From Flavipsychrobacter sp. (GTDB lineage: Bacteria > Bacteroidota > Bacteroidia > Chitinophagales > Chitinophagaceae): DNA of 64,000 nt. The translations under genes and the position numbers were made by a program. The notes under the pieces are model-generated. The model searched no databases. It saw nothing but the letters and a program-made list of their open reading frames with translations, and was not told the origin of the DNA. The DNA lies in assembly GCA_016786565.1 (NCBI GenBank), contig JAEUVY010000072.1, positions 28,284 to 92,283 on the forward strand. Reading direction: 5' to 3'. Below, in pieces: positions 8,785 through 18,053 of the stretch (positions are counted from its first letter, which is position 1; each line of letters begins with the position of its first letter).

Positions 8785-11700
8785 ATGCATATATATAATA
8801 TTGTTAACCCTATCAAAAGATCATTTAATCTGGTAACAGCGCTGCTTGCCTGTGTACTGGTTCCTGTTTTTTCATTTGGTCAGATCACGGTAACACCCGG
8901 TTCAACGGCATTCGGCCTCGCTTCTGCGCTGTCGGGTAGCGGTGTGCTCATCCTGTCGCCTGTACTTACCTGTAATACAGCAGCCAATGGTACGTTCACG
9001 ACCGGTGTAACCGACCCTGTGGGTGTGTCTTCAGGTATCACCCTTATGAGTGGAGATGTATCGCTTATGGCAGCAGCAGCCTCGGTAGGACCGGAGTCTT
9101 CATTTTTTACACCATCCCTTTCTGATGCCGATCTGGCTACGTTGGCCGGCGGTACAACGAACGATGCCTGTGTATTGGAGTTCGACTTCAAGGCGGCCGG
9201 TGATACTATCAAATTTGACTACGTTTTCGCATCAGAGGAATACCCCGAATTTGCCTGTTCCGGCTTTAATGATGTATTCGGCTTTCTTATTTCGGGCGGG
9301 GTTACGGCAGCGGCCACAACCTATGCCACTCCCTACAATATTGCAAGGGTGCCCGGAACAAACATTCCTGTGTGTATCAATAGCGTAAACTCTGCGCCTA
9401 CAGGTACATCATACGCAATATCAGGATGTAGTTCACTCGGTCCCGGTTCGCCGTTTGGCATGTACTACATAGACAATTCGGCAAGTACTTTTTTGGTGTT
9501 TGATGGTAAAACAACCGTGTTGCAGGCAGTTGCGGCCGTGAGCCCCTGCGATACTTACCACCTGAAGCTGGGTATTGCCGATGTAGGTGATAACGCCTAC
9601 AACTCAGCCGTGTTCATTAAGGGGGGAAGCCTTACATCGACCACAACTACATTGGTTTCTGCCACCGGTACCAGCGGGCTGCCATACTGTATCAGGGGGT
9701 GTGGTCCGGGAAACTTCGTATTCACAATTCCAACCCGTCATACAACTCCTTATGTCGTTCACTACAACATCCTGGGTACTGCCGTTAACGGATATGACTA
9801 TACAACTATTCCTGATAGTGTGATCATTCCGGTAACCGATACTTTCGCCATTCTGAATATCAATACGACATTAGTGCCTGCTGCGGGGCCCAAAGTGGTG
9901 ACACTTGAGATCCTTAATGAAGACCCTTGTCACCCGGGCGTTTTCACACCCGGCGGTACTGCGAGCCTTACCATTCTTGACTCTTTCAATTTCAGGATAC
10001 TGACACCCGATACTTCGATCTGTGCCGGTCAATATGTGCACCTCGTAGCAACCGGAGATACAGTTTTCGACGACATATTGACTTACACCTGGACACCTTC
10101 CACCACCATAAGTGACGATACTTTGCTGATAACGGATGCTACGCCTGTGGTGACCACAACCTATACGCTTACGGCTACAGCGCCGGCTGTTCTTGGTTGT
10201 ATTCCGCAGTCGAAAGCAGTTACAATTTCCATTTATCCCAATCCCGTTATCACGGTTGATTCTCACTTCGTGAAAACGTGTCTGGGTATACCTGTTGCAA
10301 TGAATGTGTACACAACCCCGCCTCCGGGTGTGGGCTATACGTACAACTGGTCTCCGGGGTTGGGACTCAGCAGTACTTCCACACCGTCCACCATTGTGAC
10401 GCCAACCTTGCTGGGCGATATTACGTACACAGTTACGGTATATCCTACGTTGTTGCCCGCGTGCGCGTCGGAGGAGACCATCACGGTTCATACACTGCCG
10501 AATGATTTTGTGCTGAACAACCACGATACGGCGATCTGTATCGGAGATTTTATTCAGACCAGTATCAGCGGAAGTGCTGAGTTCAACTGGCGCTGGCGGC
10601 CACCCACAGGTGTGTCTGATACCACTATTATGGAACCGGTGATCACGCCTACTGTAAGCGGAGGCTATACAGTTACAGCCTCCTACGCACACTGTCCTGA
10701 TATGGTGCATGATTTCTACATTGAGGTCGATCATCCGGCGCCATTGATATTGGTGAAGGATACGATCTGCATTCCCATGAACTACACCATCGATCTTACA
10801 GTTCCCGGAAGCACAGGTATTGGCGAGGGGTACTATTCTTATAAGTGGATACCGTCCACTTATGTAAGTAACGATACCATACCGAATCCTGTGATAACAC
10901 CTACGCTGCCGGGTGCCTATTCTTATACGGTTACGGTGCAGCCTCATGCAGTTTCTTGTGCAGTGAATGATGTCATAGACCTCTACGTCCTTCCGAATAC
11001 GATCAATATAGTAACGCCGGATACGGCCATATGCCGTGGCATGCCGGTGCAGGTTATCGCATACGGTAACTCACTCTTCAACTACCAGTGGTTGCCAACG
11101 TCGGGTATCGCTATATCAAACGTAGTAAGTCCATTCATTACGCCTGATACATCGGCATGGTACAAGGTGGGAGTGTCCTTCCATCTTTGCCCCACTTTCT
11201 ACGATTCCATTCGCATAGATGTGCAGCCGGTGCCGGAGGTACACGTAGGGAACAACCGATTTGTATGCGAGGCCGATACCATACGCCTGACGGCTAATGT
11301 GATACCGGGGTGGTACAACTCTTATTCTTATTCCTGGGCACCTGCAGCCAATCTCAATTCATCTACCGACAGGTCAGTGATCCTGACAGGCGTTGATACC
11401 GGAATGGTCGTTGTTACTGTAACGACACCTGCCGGATGTAAAGGCTCAGATTCTGTGGATATTGTTGTGCTGCCTGCCAATTTCGCGGCAATTGAGCCCG
11501 AAATGAATTTCTGTCCGCACGATAGCGCCATACTCATGCCTACCGGAGGTGTATCTTACCATTGGACACCGGCCATGTACCTGAGCAGCGACAAGGCGGC
11601 GCAGCCGGTAATAAAGCCTATAACCGATCAGTCGTACACCATTGTAGCAACTAATAATTACGGATGCAGGGATACAATATATTTTGATGCGAATGTATAT

Positions 11701-12210
11701 CCGGGGGCGGTTTTTAATCTTGCCGATTCGGTGCGTTTGTTCCCCGGCGAGAGTTATCAGATCGATCCGCAAACGAATTGCACGCGGTTTTCATGGACGC
11801 CATCGGGCGGACTGAGCGGGAAATTTATAGCCAATCCGGTGGCGACACCCGAAGTGAGCACCTGGTACGTGGTGAGCGGGGTTACAGAATACGGCTGTCA
11901 GACCAAGGACTCGATCATGATCTTTGTGGATGAGGGGGCGATAGTAGGGGTTCCAAACGCATTTGCGCCGGGTGGCGGAGCAAATAATGAATTTAAAATT
12001 ATAAAGCGAGGTATTGCTACATTGAATTATTTCCGTATTTTCAACCGTTGGGGAAATCTGATATTTGAGACGACCGACGCTGAAAAGGGCTGGAATGGTG
12101 AATACAACGGCATTCCGCAACCTATCGGGGTGTATGTGTATGAGGTAGAGGTGGTCGCCAAATCAGGAAAAACAATCAGAAAACAAGGAAACGTAACTTT
12201 ATTACGGTAA
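8785..12210 (+). CDS. Large T9SS type B surface protein with choice-of-anchor L domain and PKD/Ig-like repeats
   Basis: This 1141-residue secreted protein starts with a signal peptide ending at FG/QITV. Residues about 25-270 match the choice-of-anchor L domain, with the diagnostic VFASEEYPEFACSGFNDVFG stretch. Six or seven beta-sandwich repeats of about 90 residues follow, with recurring YTWTPS and VVTTTYTLT patterns and regularly placed cysteines. The last 90 residues (VPNAFAPGG, FRIFNRWGNLIFET, GVYVYEVEV) are the gliding-motility-associated type B sorting domain used by T9SS. It is therefore expected to be exported and held at or released from the cell surface; the ligand is unknown. The next gene, PorP/SprF, is the usual partner of type B cargo and follows after 24 bases. 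Confidence 0.9.
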   Translation: MHIYNIVNPIKRSFNLVTALLACVLVPVFSFGQITVTPGSTAFGLASALSGSGVLILSPVLTCNTAANGTFTTGVTDPVGVSSGITLMSGDVSLMAAAASVGPESSFFTPSLSDADLATLAGGTTNDACVLEFDFKAAGDTIKFDYVFASEEYPEFACSGFNDVFGFLISGGVTAAATTYATPYNIARVPGTNIPVCINSVNSAPTGTSYAISGCSSLGPGSPFGMYYIDNSASTFLVFDGKTTVLQAVAAVSPCDTYHLKLGIADVGDNAYNSAVFIKGGSLTSTTTTLVSATGTSGLPYCIRGCGPGNFVFTIPTRHTTPYVVHYNILGTAVNGYDYTTIPDSVIIPVTDTFAILNINTTLVPAAGPKVVTLEILNEDPCHPGVFTPGGTASLTILDSFNFRILTPDTSICAGQYVHLVATGDTVFDDILTYTWTPSTTISDDTLLITDATPVVTTTYTLTATAPAVLGCIPQSKAVTISIYPNPVITVDSHFVKTCLGIPVAMNVYTTPPPGVGYTYNWSPGLGLSSTSTPSTIVTPTLLGDITYTVTVYPTLLPACASEETITVHTLPNDFVLNNHDTAICIGDFIQTSISGSAEFNWRWRPPTGVSDTTIMEPVITPTVSGGYTVTASYAHCPDMVHDFYIEVDHPAPLILVKDTICIPMNYTIDLTVPGSTGIGEGYYSYKWIPSTYVSNDTIPNPVITPTLPGAYSYTVTVQPHAVSCAVNDVIDLYVLPNTINIVTPDTAICRGMPVQVIAYGNSLFNYQWLPTSGIAISNVVSPFITPDTSAWYKVGVSFHLCPTFYDSIRIDVQPVPEVHVGNNRFVCEADTIRLTANVIPGWYNSYSYSWAPAANLNSSTDRSVILTGVDTGMVVVTVTTPAGCKGSDSVDIVVLPANFAAIEPEMNFCPHDSAILMPTGGVSYHWTPAMYLSSDKAAQPVIKPITDQSYTIVATNNYGCRDTIYFDANVYPGAVFNLADSVRLFPGESYQIDPQTNCTRFSWTPSGGLSGKFIANPVATPEVSTWYVVSGVTEYGCQTKDSIMIFVDEGAIVGVPNAFAPGGGANNEFKIIKRGIATLNYFRIFNRWGNLIFETTDAEKGWNGEYNGIPQPIGVYVYEVEVVAKSGKTIRKQGNVTLLR

Positions 12211-12234
12211 TTTTACAACGATAATACAAAGACG

Positions 12235-13275
12235 ATGAATACAAAAAGTATCATAACCCGGTTCAGTATTGCAGCAGCATTAACGCTGGGCTCACCTGCT
12301 GTTTTCGCGCAGGATATTCACTTTTCACAGTTTGATATGCAGCCGTTGGTGGTAAATCCTGCCTTTACCGGCATGTTTGATGGTCAGGCTCGTGTGGGTG
12401 CTATCTACCGCAATCAGTGGAAAAGCGTAACAATTCCTTACGTTACGACCGGTGCTTATGCGGACATGCCACTTTACGTTGACGGAAGTGGCGGTTATCT
12501 GGCCGGTGGTCTTCAGGTATTCAACGACAAAGCAGGAGATGGTAACCTTCAGAACTTTACAGGAGCTCTCTCTCTTGCCTATCACAAAACACTCGGAAGG
12601 AACAGCGACCTTGCGGTTGGTCTTCAGGGTGGTTATGCCAACAAGAGCATCGATCTTTCCCGTCTTTATTTCGGCGACGAGTCTATCAATGGCACATTCT
12701 CTCCGGGTACATCTCAGGAATATGCGCTGGGTATAGGAAATTCAGTGAGTTATTATGTAGTGAATGCCGGTGTATCACTGTCAGGTGGTAGCACACGTTT
12801 CAACTATGTATTGGGTCTGGGTGCCAACAACATCAACCAGCCAAATGACGCCCTGTTGAAAAAGCAGACCAGCACTGTAGGTCTGGATATGCGTTACACA
12901 GGTCAGTTAGGGCTTTCTATAATGACCAGCGATCGTCTTCATTTCCGCCCTGCTGTTATCTACCAGAATCAGGCTTCAGCCAGCGAGATCGTGGGTGGTA
13001 CTGAATTTTTGTATTACGTAGGTAACTACATCAACTACACAAACTTCTCTACAGGGGTATTCCTGGGTGCATGGTATCGTACGTCTGATGCCGCTATCCT
13101 GAATGCCGGTATCGAATTCAAAGGATTCCGCATAGGTCTTGCCTATGACTACAATATCTCGAAACTTAACTCTGCCAGCAATGGTAACGGAGGCTTTGAG
13201 ATCGCGGTTCGCTACATAGCGCCGTATCCAATGAAATTCGCAGGGAAACGTGTTATTCCTTGCACACGCTTCTAA
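12235..13275 (+). CDS. PorP/SprF-family type IX secretion outer membrane protein
   Basis: This predicted outer-membrane barrel of 346 residues has a signal peptide ending in FAQ and the family's N-terminal signature DIHFSQFDMQPLVVNPAFTG. A barrel of alternating strands rich in Gly, Tyr and Asn follows. PorP/SprF proteins are needed to display particular T9SS type B cargo, and they commonly sit directly downstream of the cargo gene, as here. It appears co-transcribed with the upstream 1141-residue protein (24-base gap) and is followed by a strong terminator. Codon choice is more biased than in most neighbours, which suggests high expression; that is an inference from reading the codons. Confidence 0.92.
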   Translation: MNTKSIITRFSIAAALTLGSPAVFAQDIHFSQFDMQPLVVNPAFTGMFDGQARVGAIYRNQWKSVTIPYVTTGAYADMPLYVDGSGGYLAGGLQVFNDKAGDGNLQNFTGALSLAYHKTLGRNSDLAVGLQGGYANKSIDLSRLYFGDESINGTFSPGTSQEYALGIGNSVSYYVVNAGVSLSGGSTRFNYVLGLGANNINQPNDALLKKQTSTVGLDMRYTGQLGLSIMTSDRLHFRPAVIYQNQASASEIVGGTEFLYYVGNYINYTNFSTGVFLGAWYRTSDAAILNAGIEFKGFRIGLAYDYNISKLNSASNGNGGFEIAVRYIAPYPMKFAGKRVIPCTRF

Positions 13276-13294
13276 TAAAAACACTAATTAATAT

Positions 13295-13338
13295 AGAAGG
13301 GCTAAAAAAGTTTTTTTTCAAAGCCCTTCTTTTTTTTC
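13295..13338 (+). terminator. Rho-independent terminator after the PorP/SprF gene
   Basis: The arms AGAAGGGCT (13295-13303) and AGCCCTTCT (13322-13330) form a perfect 9-bp stem followed by a run of T's. It separates the cargo/PorP pair from the PorE-like gene. Confidence 0.85.
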
Positions 13339-13381
13339 AAAGCAATTTATACTTTTATATCCTTTAACAATGCTCACGCAC

Positions 13382-15625
13382 ATGAGAAAAAATTGGCTGT
13401 ACCTGTTTTTAGCTTCGTTTATTGCGATAGTTCCATTTGATGCTGGTGCTCAGAAAAGGAATGTAGAAAAGTACCGCAATAAGGCAAACGATCCTATTTC
13501 AGGTTCCAACTACTCTGATAAATTAAATTACGCTGATCTCCTCTTTGCACAAGGTAGCTATTTCAATGCGATAGACTATTACCAGCAGTTAAAACAGATC
13601 GACGAGCGTAACCCGTATATTACTTTCCAGCTCGCCGAATGTTATCGTGCCACAAGGGATTACGTACCTGCAGCACACTACTACACTGAGGTGAAAAATA
13701 TGGCGAAAAAGGTTTATCCTTATTCTGCTTACTATGCCGGTCTCATGCTGAAACAACAGTGTGAATATCAGCTCGCTATTCAGTCATTTAACGAATTCCT
13801 CGAGGACAACAAGAAGAACGCTATAAAGCTGGCTCCGAATGACAACCCTTTGATAGAGAACACACCCGACAGGACTGTGGATCCGAAAACAATGAAGGTG
13901 ATCAAGAAGATCGTTAAAAAAGAGATCGAGGGTTGCGAAATGGCTATCAAGTCTGTAAAAGACCCTCAGCCTGTAACTCTTGTGAATGCCGGTCCTAACG
14001 TGAACAGCGCATACACTGAACTTTCTCCTTATCCGCTTGGCGACTCATCCCTCCTTTTTGGTACCATCGGCCGTAACGATGTGATCGAAACTTCCAACAG
14101 GAAGGGTACTGCAACGAACACGCAGTATAAGGAGAAGTTCATGATCTCGCACAAGCAATCCGGTTTCATCGATTCTTTCCAGTGGCCGATGCCGTTCTAT
14201 GATGGCGCGTTCAATGACAGGAACTATCATACAGCTAACGGTTGCTGGGCACCTGGTGGAAAAGCTTTCTATTTCTCTAAGTGTTTTGTAGATGAGAACG
14301 ACTCAAACAAAATGAAGTGTGACATCTACAAGTCTGAGTTCGGTGTAAGGGGCTGGGGACCTGCAGTTAAGATCCCTATCGGCGACGAGGGAACAAACAC
14401 CATGCCGTTTGTAGCAAAAGTTGGTAAGAAAGAAATACTTTTCTTCGCCTCAAATCGTACACTGCAGAGCCGTGGTAAATATGATATCTGGTATTCTATC
14501 ATTGACCCAAGGGACGGTCGTTACGGTCGCCCGCAGAACTGTGGCAAAGTGGTGAATACTAATCAGGATGAATTGACTCCTTACTACGACTCACGTACCA
14601 AAACACTTTACTTCGCTTCAAGTGGTCAGGTGTCTATGGGTGGTTTCGATATTTATGCAGCAGAGGGTGGTCCATCACGTTACAAGAACCTGCACAACAT
14701 GGGTTACCCTATCAATACTTGTGCTGATGAACTGTACTATATCCTCGATCCGGTTGGAAAACCAGATGGTTATCTCGTGTCAAACCGCATAGGATCTTAC
14801 GCACTGAAAAATCCAACCTGCTGTAACGACATTTGGCGTGTTCAGTACGAGCCAAGGCTGGTTGTAATGGGTAAAGTGGTGAGCAAGAAGACCAACGAAC
14901 TCATGACAGAATCTGTTGTGAAGATGGTAGATCAGAAAGGCGATCTGCGCACTTATAACTCAGAAGACGGTAAGTTCCTGTTCAATATGTCTCGTACACA
15001 TAGCTATGTGATCACTGCTGACAAGCCGGGCTACACATCAAGCCGTGCATCTGTAAGCACTATGGAGATCAAGCGTGCTGATCCGGATGACACAGTGGTA
15101 GTTACTATTTTCCTCGATACTATCAAGACAAGTTTTGCTGTAAACAATATCTATTACGATTATGACAAGGCAAATCTGCGTCCTGAATCAGTAGCGTCAC
15201 TTGACTCTGTACTGCACTTCCTCACAGACAACCCGTCAATATCCGTAGAGATCTATTCTTACACCGATTCTAAAGGTAAGGACGAATACAACCTGGCGCT
15301 GTCTCAGCGCCGCGCGCAGGCTGTTCTCGACTACCTTGAAAAGAACGGAATTGACCGTGCCAGGATGACTGCACGTGGTTTCGGTAACAAAAATTCAGTT
15401 GCGCCTAATGCCATTAACGGTAAAGACAATCCGGAAGGACGTCAGGCTAACCGTCGTACAGAATTCAGGATCGTAACTGACGTGCCTACACGCCGTGTAT
15501 TGTACAACAGCGCACTGCCGGGTACAATGGATCAACAGGAGAAAAATCTCCAGGTTGAGCCACAAGGTGAAGATGAGCCGGGTCAGCCAGGCAAAAAAGC
15601 ACCGGCAACTGACGACGAAGAATAA
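13382..15625 (+). CDS. PorE-like T9SS protein: TPR, beta-propeller (PD40), carboxypeptidase-regulatory and OmpA domains
   Basis: The 747-residue exported protein has the domain order known for PorE, a T9SS-associated periplasmic protein: TPRs at about 45-160, a WD40/PD40-type propeller at about 230-470, a carboxypeptidase-regulatory-like beta sandwich at about 500-570, and a C-terminal OmpA domain at about 590-695 with the peptidoglycan-binding pattern (SYTDSKGKDEYNLALSQRRA, NRRTEF). It probably ties outer-membrane secretion parts to peptidoglycan. The chosen ATG at 13382 gives a clean signal peptide ending AGA/Q; an ATG at 13370 adds four residues. Porphyromonas PorE is a lipoprotein, but there is no lipobox cysteine here. 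The tail is acidic and proline-rich. Bacteroidota encode several such paralogues. Confidence 0.87.
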   Translation: MRKNWLYLFLASFIAIVPFDAGAQKRNVEKYRNKANDPISGSNYSDKLNYADLLFAQGSYFNAIDYYQQLKQIDERNPYITFQLAECYRATRDYVPAAHYYTEVKNMAKKVYPYSAYYAGLMLKQQCEYQLAIQSFNEFLEDNKKNAIKLAPNDNPLIENTPDRTVDPKTMKVIKKIVKKEIEGCEMAIKSVKDPQPVTLVNAGPNVNSAYTELSPYPLGDSSLLFGTIGRNDVIETSNRKGTATNTQYKEKFMISHKQSGFIDSFQWPMPFYDGAFNDRNYHTANGCWAPGGKAFYFSKCFVDENDSNKMKCDIYKSEFGVRGWGPAVKIPIGDEGTNTMPFVAKVGKKEILFFASNRTLQSRGKYDIWYSIIDPRDGRYGRPQNCGKVVNTNQDELTPYYDSRTKTLYFASSGQVSMGGFDIYAAEGGPSRYKNLHNMGYPINTCADELYYILDPVGKPDGYLVSNRIGSYALKNPTCCNDIWRVQYEPRLVVMGKVVSKKTNELMTESVVKMVDQKGDLRTYNSEDGKFLFNMSRTHSYVITADKPGYTSSRASVSTMEIKRADPDDTVVVTIFLDTIKTSFAVNNIYYDYDKANLRPESVASLDSVLHFLTDNPSISVEIYSYTDSKGKDEYNLALSQRRAQAVLDYLEKNGIDRARMTARGFGNKNSVAPNAINGKDNPEGRQANRRTEFRIVTDVPTRRVLYNSALPGTMDQQEKNLQVEPQGEDEPGQPGKKAPATDDEE

Positions 15626-15650
15626 TTCTTCTTTTACAAAACTGTTTCAG

Positions 15651-15685
15651 GGAAGGTTGCATCATATGCAACCTTCCTCTTTTTC
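15651..15685 (+). terminator. Rho-independent terminator after the PorE-like gene
   Basis: A perfect 12-bp stem (GGAAGGTTGCAT with ATGCAACCTTCC) closes a 3-base loop and is followed by a T-rich tract. It isolates the T9SS gene from prmA. Confidence 0.9.
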
Positions 15686-15738
15686 AGGATGTCTGATAAG
15701 AAGCGTTGCTGTAAAGCGATACCTTAAAAAGCGTAAAA

Positions 15739-16557
15739 ATGAGCCATATAAAAGTTACAATCCCTGCTGCCACGGAAGAACAGAGGGAGATACTGATAGC
15801 CGTATTATCGGAGGAAGGATTTGATGGATTTGAAGAAGACGATGCCAACGTATACGCGTTCAGGGAAGAAGCCGGTTTTGACATGAGTGTCCTTGATGCA
15901 TTGGCTGAAGCAATGGATTTCGGTTATGAACTGGAGACGATAGCTCCGAAGAACTGGAACGAGATATGGGAAGCCGGCTTTGAGCCCGTGGTCGTCGAAG
16001 GTTTCTGCACAGTCAGGGCGCATTTTCATAATATGCCTGTAACCACACTATACGACATCATCATCACACCCAAAATGTCGTTCGGTACCGGTCACCATGC
16101 AACGACACAGTTGATGATGATAGGTATGGAACACCTGGATCTCAACGGCAAGAGCGTACTTGATTTCGGGACGGGAACAGGGGTGTTGGCCATATTGGCC
16201 AACATGCTGGGCGCAACGGATGTTACGGGCATAGACAATGATGAATGGGCTGTAGAAAATGCCATAGAGAACGTGCAGCGAAACAACAAAGATGGTATTG
16301 CCATTCTCCGGGCCACATTGGAGGAGTTGGCCGAACGTCAATATGATGTGATACTCGCCAACATTAACAGACATATTTTAATACAGTGTATGGGAGGACT
16401 TTTTGCACGCTTGTTTGCCGGTGGCTATCTGTTGATGAGCGGCCTGCTTGCTGAGGATGAAATGATAATAAGAACTGAGGCAGAGGCAGCAGGATTCACT
16501 GTTTCAGGCGTTTCGCACAGGAACGGATGGATATCTGTATTGTGCAGGAAGCAGTAA
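15739..16557 (+). CDS. prmA: Ribosomal protein L11 methyltransferase
   Basis: PrmA trimethylates ribosomal protein L11 using SAM. The 272-residue product has an N-terminal substrate-recognition domain (about 1-90), the NWNEIWEAGFEPV linker, and a Rossmann methyltransferase domain. That domain carries the TPKMSFGTGHHATT segment, motif I LDFGTGTGVLAI and the catalytic-loop LANINRHIL (the N-x-x form of this family). The ATG at 15739 matches the family start. It stands between a strong terminator and plsY, which has its own promoter, so it is probably monocistronic. Confidence 0.95.
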   Translation: MSHIKVTIPAATEEQREILIAVLSEEGFDGFEEDDANVYAFREEAGFDMSVLDALAEAMDFGYELETIAPKNWNEIWEAGFEPVVVEGFCTVRAHFHNMPVTTLYDIIITPKMSFGTGHHATTQLMMIGMEHLDLNGKSVLDFGTGTGVLAILANMLGATDVTGIDNDEWAVENAIENVQRNNKDGIAILRATLEELAERQYDVILANINRHILIQCMGGLFARLFAGGYLLMSGLLAEDEMIIRTEAEAAGFTVSGVSHRNGWISVLCRKQ

Positions 16558-16643
16558 TTTGTCTCAATATGTTGTGTTTTTAGAAACGTTAAATACAATT
16601 GTTTGAATAGTCTCATGTGTTAGGATTTTTAAAACACTTCCTC

Positions 16644-16651
16644 TATATTTG
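16644..16651 (+). promoter_or_regulatory. -7 box upstream of plsY
   Basis: The sequence TATATTTG matches TAnnTTTG and lies 26 bases before the plsY ATG. No TTG is present at the usual -33 spacing. Confidence 0.45.
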
Positions 16652-16677
16652 TTTCACTTAGTAATACAAATACAGTA

Positions 16678-17319
16678 ATGACATTAGCGATCTTAATAAT
16701 CATAGCATATTTGTTAGGTTCCATTCCTTCAGCAGTTTGGGTGAGTAAGTGGGTATATGGTATTGATATCAGGGAGCATGGTAGTGGCAACGCAGGTGCT
16801 ACAAACACATTCAGGATACTGGGTACCAAGGCCGGATCGGGTGTGATGATAGCCGACATGATGAAGGGTTTTATAGCAGTGAAACTGTCTATTTTCTCTT
16901 CTTATGCATGGACCAGTGAACCGTTTGTGAATCTTCAGATCTTTTTGGGTCTTGCCGCAGTTCTCGGACACATATTTCCTATATGGGCCGAATTCCGTGG
17001 AGGGAAAGGGATAGCCACCTTGTTCGGCATGATCTTGTCAATACACCCGATCGTTGCAGTTAGTCTCGTGCTGGTGTTTTTGATGATGCTGTTGCTGACC
17101 CGTTATGTTTCGCTTAGCTCTATAGCTGCAAGCATCGCGTTTCCGGTGCTTATCTTGTTCATTTTCAATGCACAGGCTCAGGAGTTGAGTTATCGGTTGT
17201 TTGCGATCGCAACAGCCTTCCTTGTAGTGCTGACCCATCACAAGAACATAAGCCGCCTCATCAGCGGCAACGAGAGCAAGGTGCCTATCTTCCGCCGGAA
17301 GAAGAACAACCGCTCGTAA
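16678..17319 (+). CDS. plsY: Glycerol-3-phosphate acyltransferase PlsY
   Basis: PlsY is an inner-membrane enzyme that transfers an acyl group from acyl-phosphate to glycerol-3-phosphate, the first step of phospholipid synthesis. The 213-residue product has five or six membrane segments and the family's three conserved loops: GSIPSAVWVSK near the start, the GSGNAGATNTFR motif (about 37-48), and FRGGKGIATLFG (about 105-116). The C-terminus is basic. The next coding region starts a few bases after its stop and may be translationally coupled. Confidence 0.94.
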   Translation: MTLAILIIIAYLLGSIPSAVWVSKWVYGIDIREHGSGNAGATNTFRILGTKAGSGVMIADMMKGFIAVKLSIFSSYAWTSEPFVNLQIFLGLAAVLGHIFPIWAEFRGGKGIATLFGMILSIHPIVAVSLVLVFLMMLLLTRYVSLSSIAASIAFPVLILFIFNAQAQELSYRLFAIATAFLVVLTHHKNISRLISGNESKVPIFRRKKNNRS

Positions 17320-17447
17320 CCGGAAATTTCTGAGTTATCGATATACCTATTCAAAAGAAGGTTCTGAGTTTTTTAGCTCCTGTATCGCTGCGGCGGGAAA
17401 ACAGGGAGCGGGGCGATTATATAGAACTATTTCTCTACCAGGGGCGC

Positions 17448-17975
17448 TTGCAGTTGGCAACCCGCGATGCACTTTACTCTGATGGAACTGCCTATCTTCC
17501 CGCCAGAGAATTGTACAGGCATTTTAATGCAGATCTGCCCTTATTCGAGAACGTTCTGGTGCTGGGAACCGGTCTGGCCAGTATTGTGCATGTTTTTGCA
17601 GAAAAAGGGTACAAGCCTCATTTTACATTGGTTGAGGCAGACAAGCAGATATTAAAATGGGCAATGGAGTTTGCGCCCGAAGGGATTCAACTTGACCCCG
17701 TCTGTACCGATGCTGCCAGTTATGTAGAATCCTGCAACCGGAAATTTGACCTCATTTTCATAGATGTATTCAACGGCCGGTTTGTACCACCATTCGTCTT
17801 CGGAGAGCCGTTCCTGAGTGGCTGTAAAAAACTGCTGGAGCCGAACGGGCACATAGCTATGAATTACATGGTGAACGAATGGCATGAATGGTTGTTGGTG
17901 CAGCGGATGTTCGCAAGAGTGTTTCCTGGTTTTGAGGTGGTGGAACGCGGCGAGAACAGATTGCTGGCATGTTGA
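17448..17975 (+). CDS. Spermidine synthase/methyltransferase-fold protein (start uncertain)
   Basis: The product has a Rossmann methyltransferase-like fold related to spermidine synthases: VLVLGTGLASIVHVF (glycine-rich motif), FTLVEADKQILKWA (acidic end of strand 2) and DLIFIDVFNGRFVPP. It lacks the full spermidine-synthase set, so the small-molecule substrate is unknown. The given TTG start gives 175 residues. The frame stays open and looks coding back to 17334, and the extra segment (including SLRRENRERGDYIELFL) fits the beta-strand N-terminus of the family. That extension has no ATG, GTG or TTG. Rare starts such as ATT at 17349 are the only in-frame options there. It follows plsY closely. 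Confidence 0.65.
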   Translation: MQLATRDALYSDGTAYLPARELYRHFNADLPLFENVLVLGTGLASIVHVFAEKGYKPHFTLVEADKQILKWAMEFAPEGIQLDPVCTDAASYVESCNRKFDLIFIDVFNGRFVPPFVFGEPFLSGCKKLLEPNGHIAMNYMVNEWHEWLLVQRMFARVFPGFEVVERGENRLLAC

Positions 17976-18039
17976 TCTGTAATATGATCTCCCTATCCGG
18001 TAAGTGGTACACGTGATAGGCAGGTTGCGGCATTACACG

Positions 18040-18047
18040 TACCTTTG
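18040..18047 (+). promoter_or_regulatory. -7 box for prfB
   Basis: TACCTTTG matches TAnnTTTG and ends 6 bases before the prfB ATG, which predicts a nearly leaderless mRNA. Confidence 0.5.
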
Positions 18048-18053
18048 CGCCCT

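Noticed and set aside
9871..10947. 358-residue open frame on the minus strand
   Set aside because: It is fully inside and antisense to the type B surface-protein gene. The sequence is rich in Arg, Cys and His with no domain, and the sense gene is certain.
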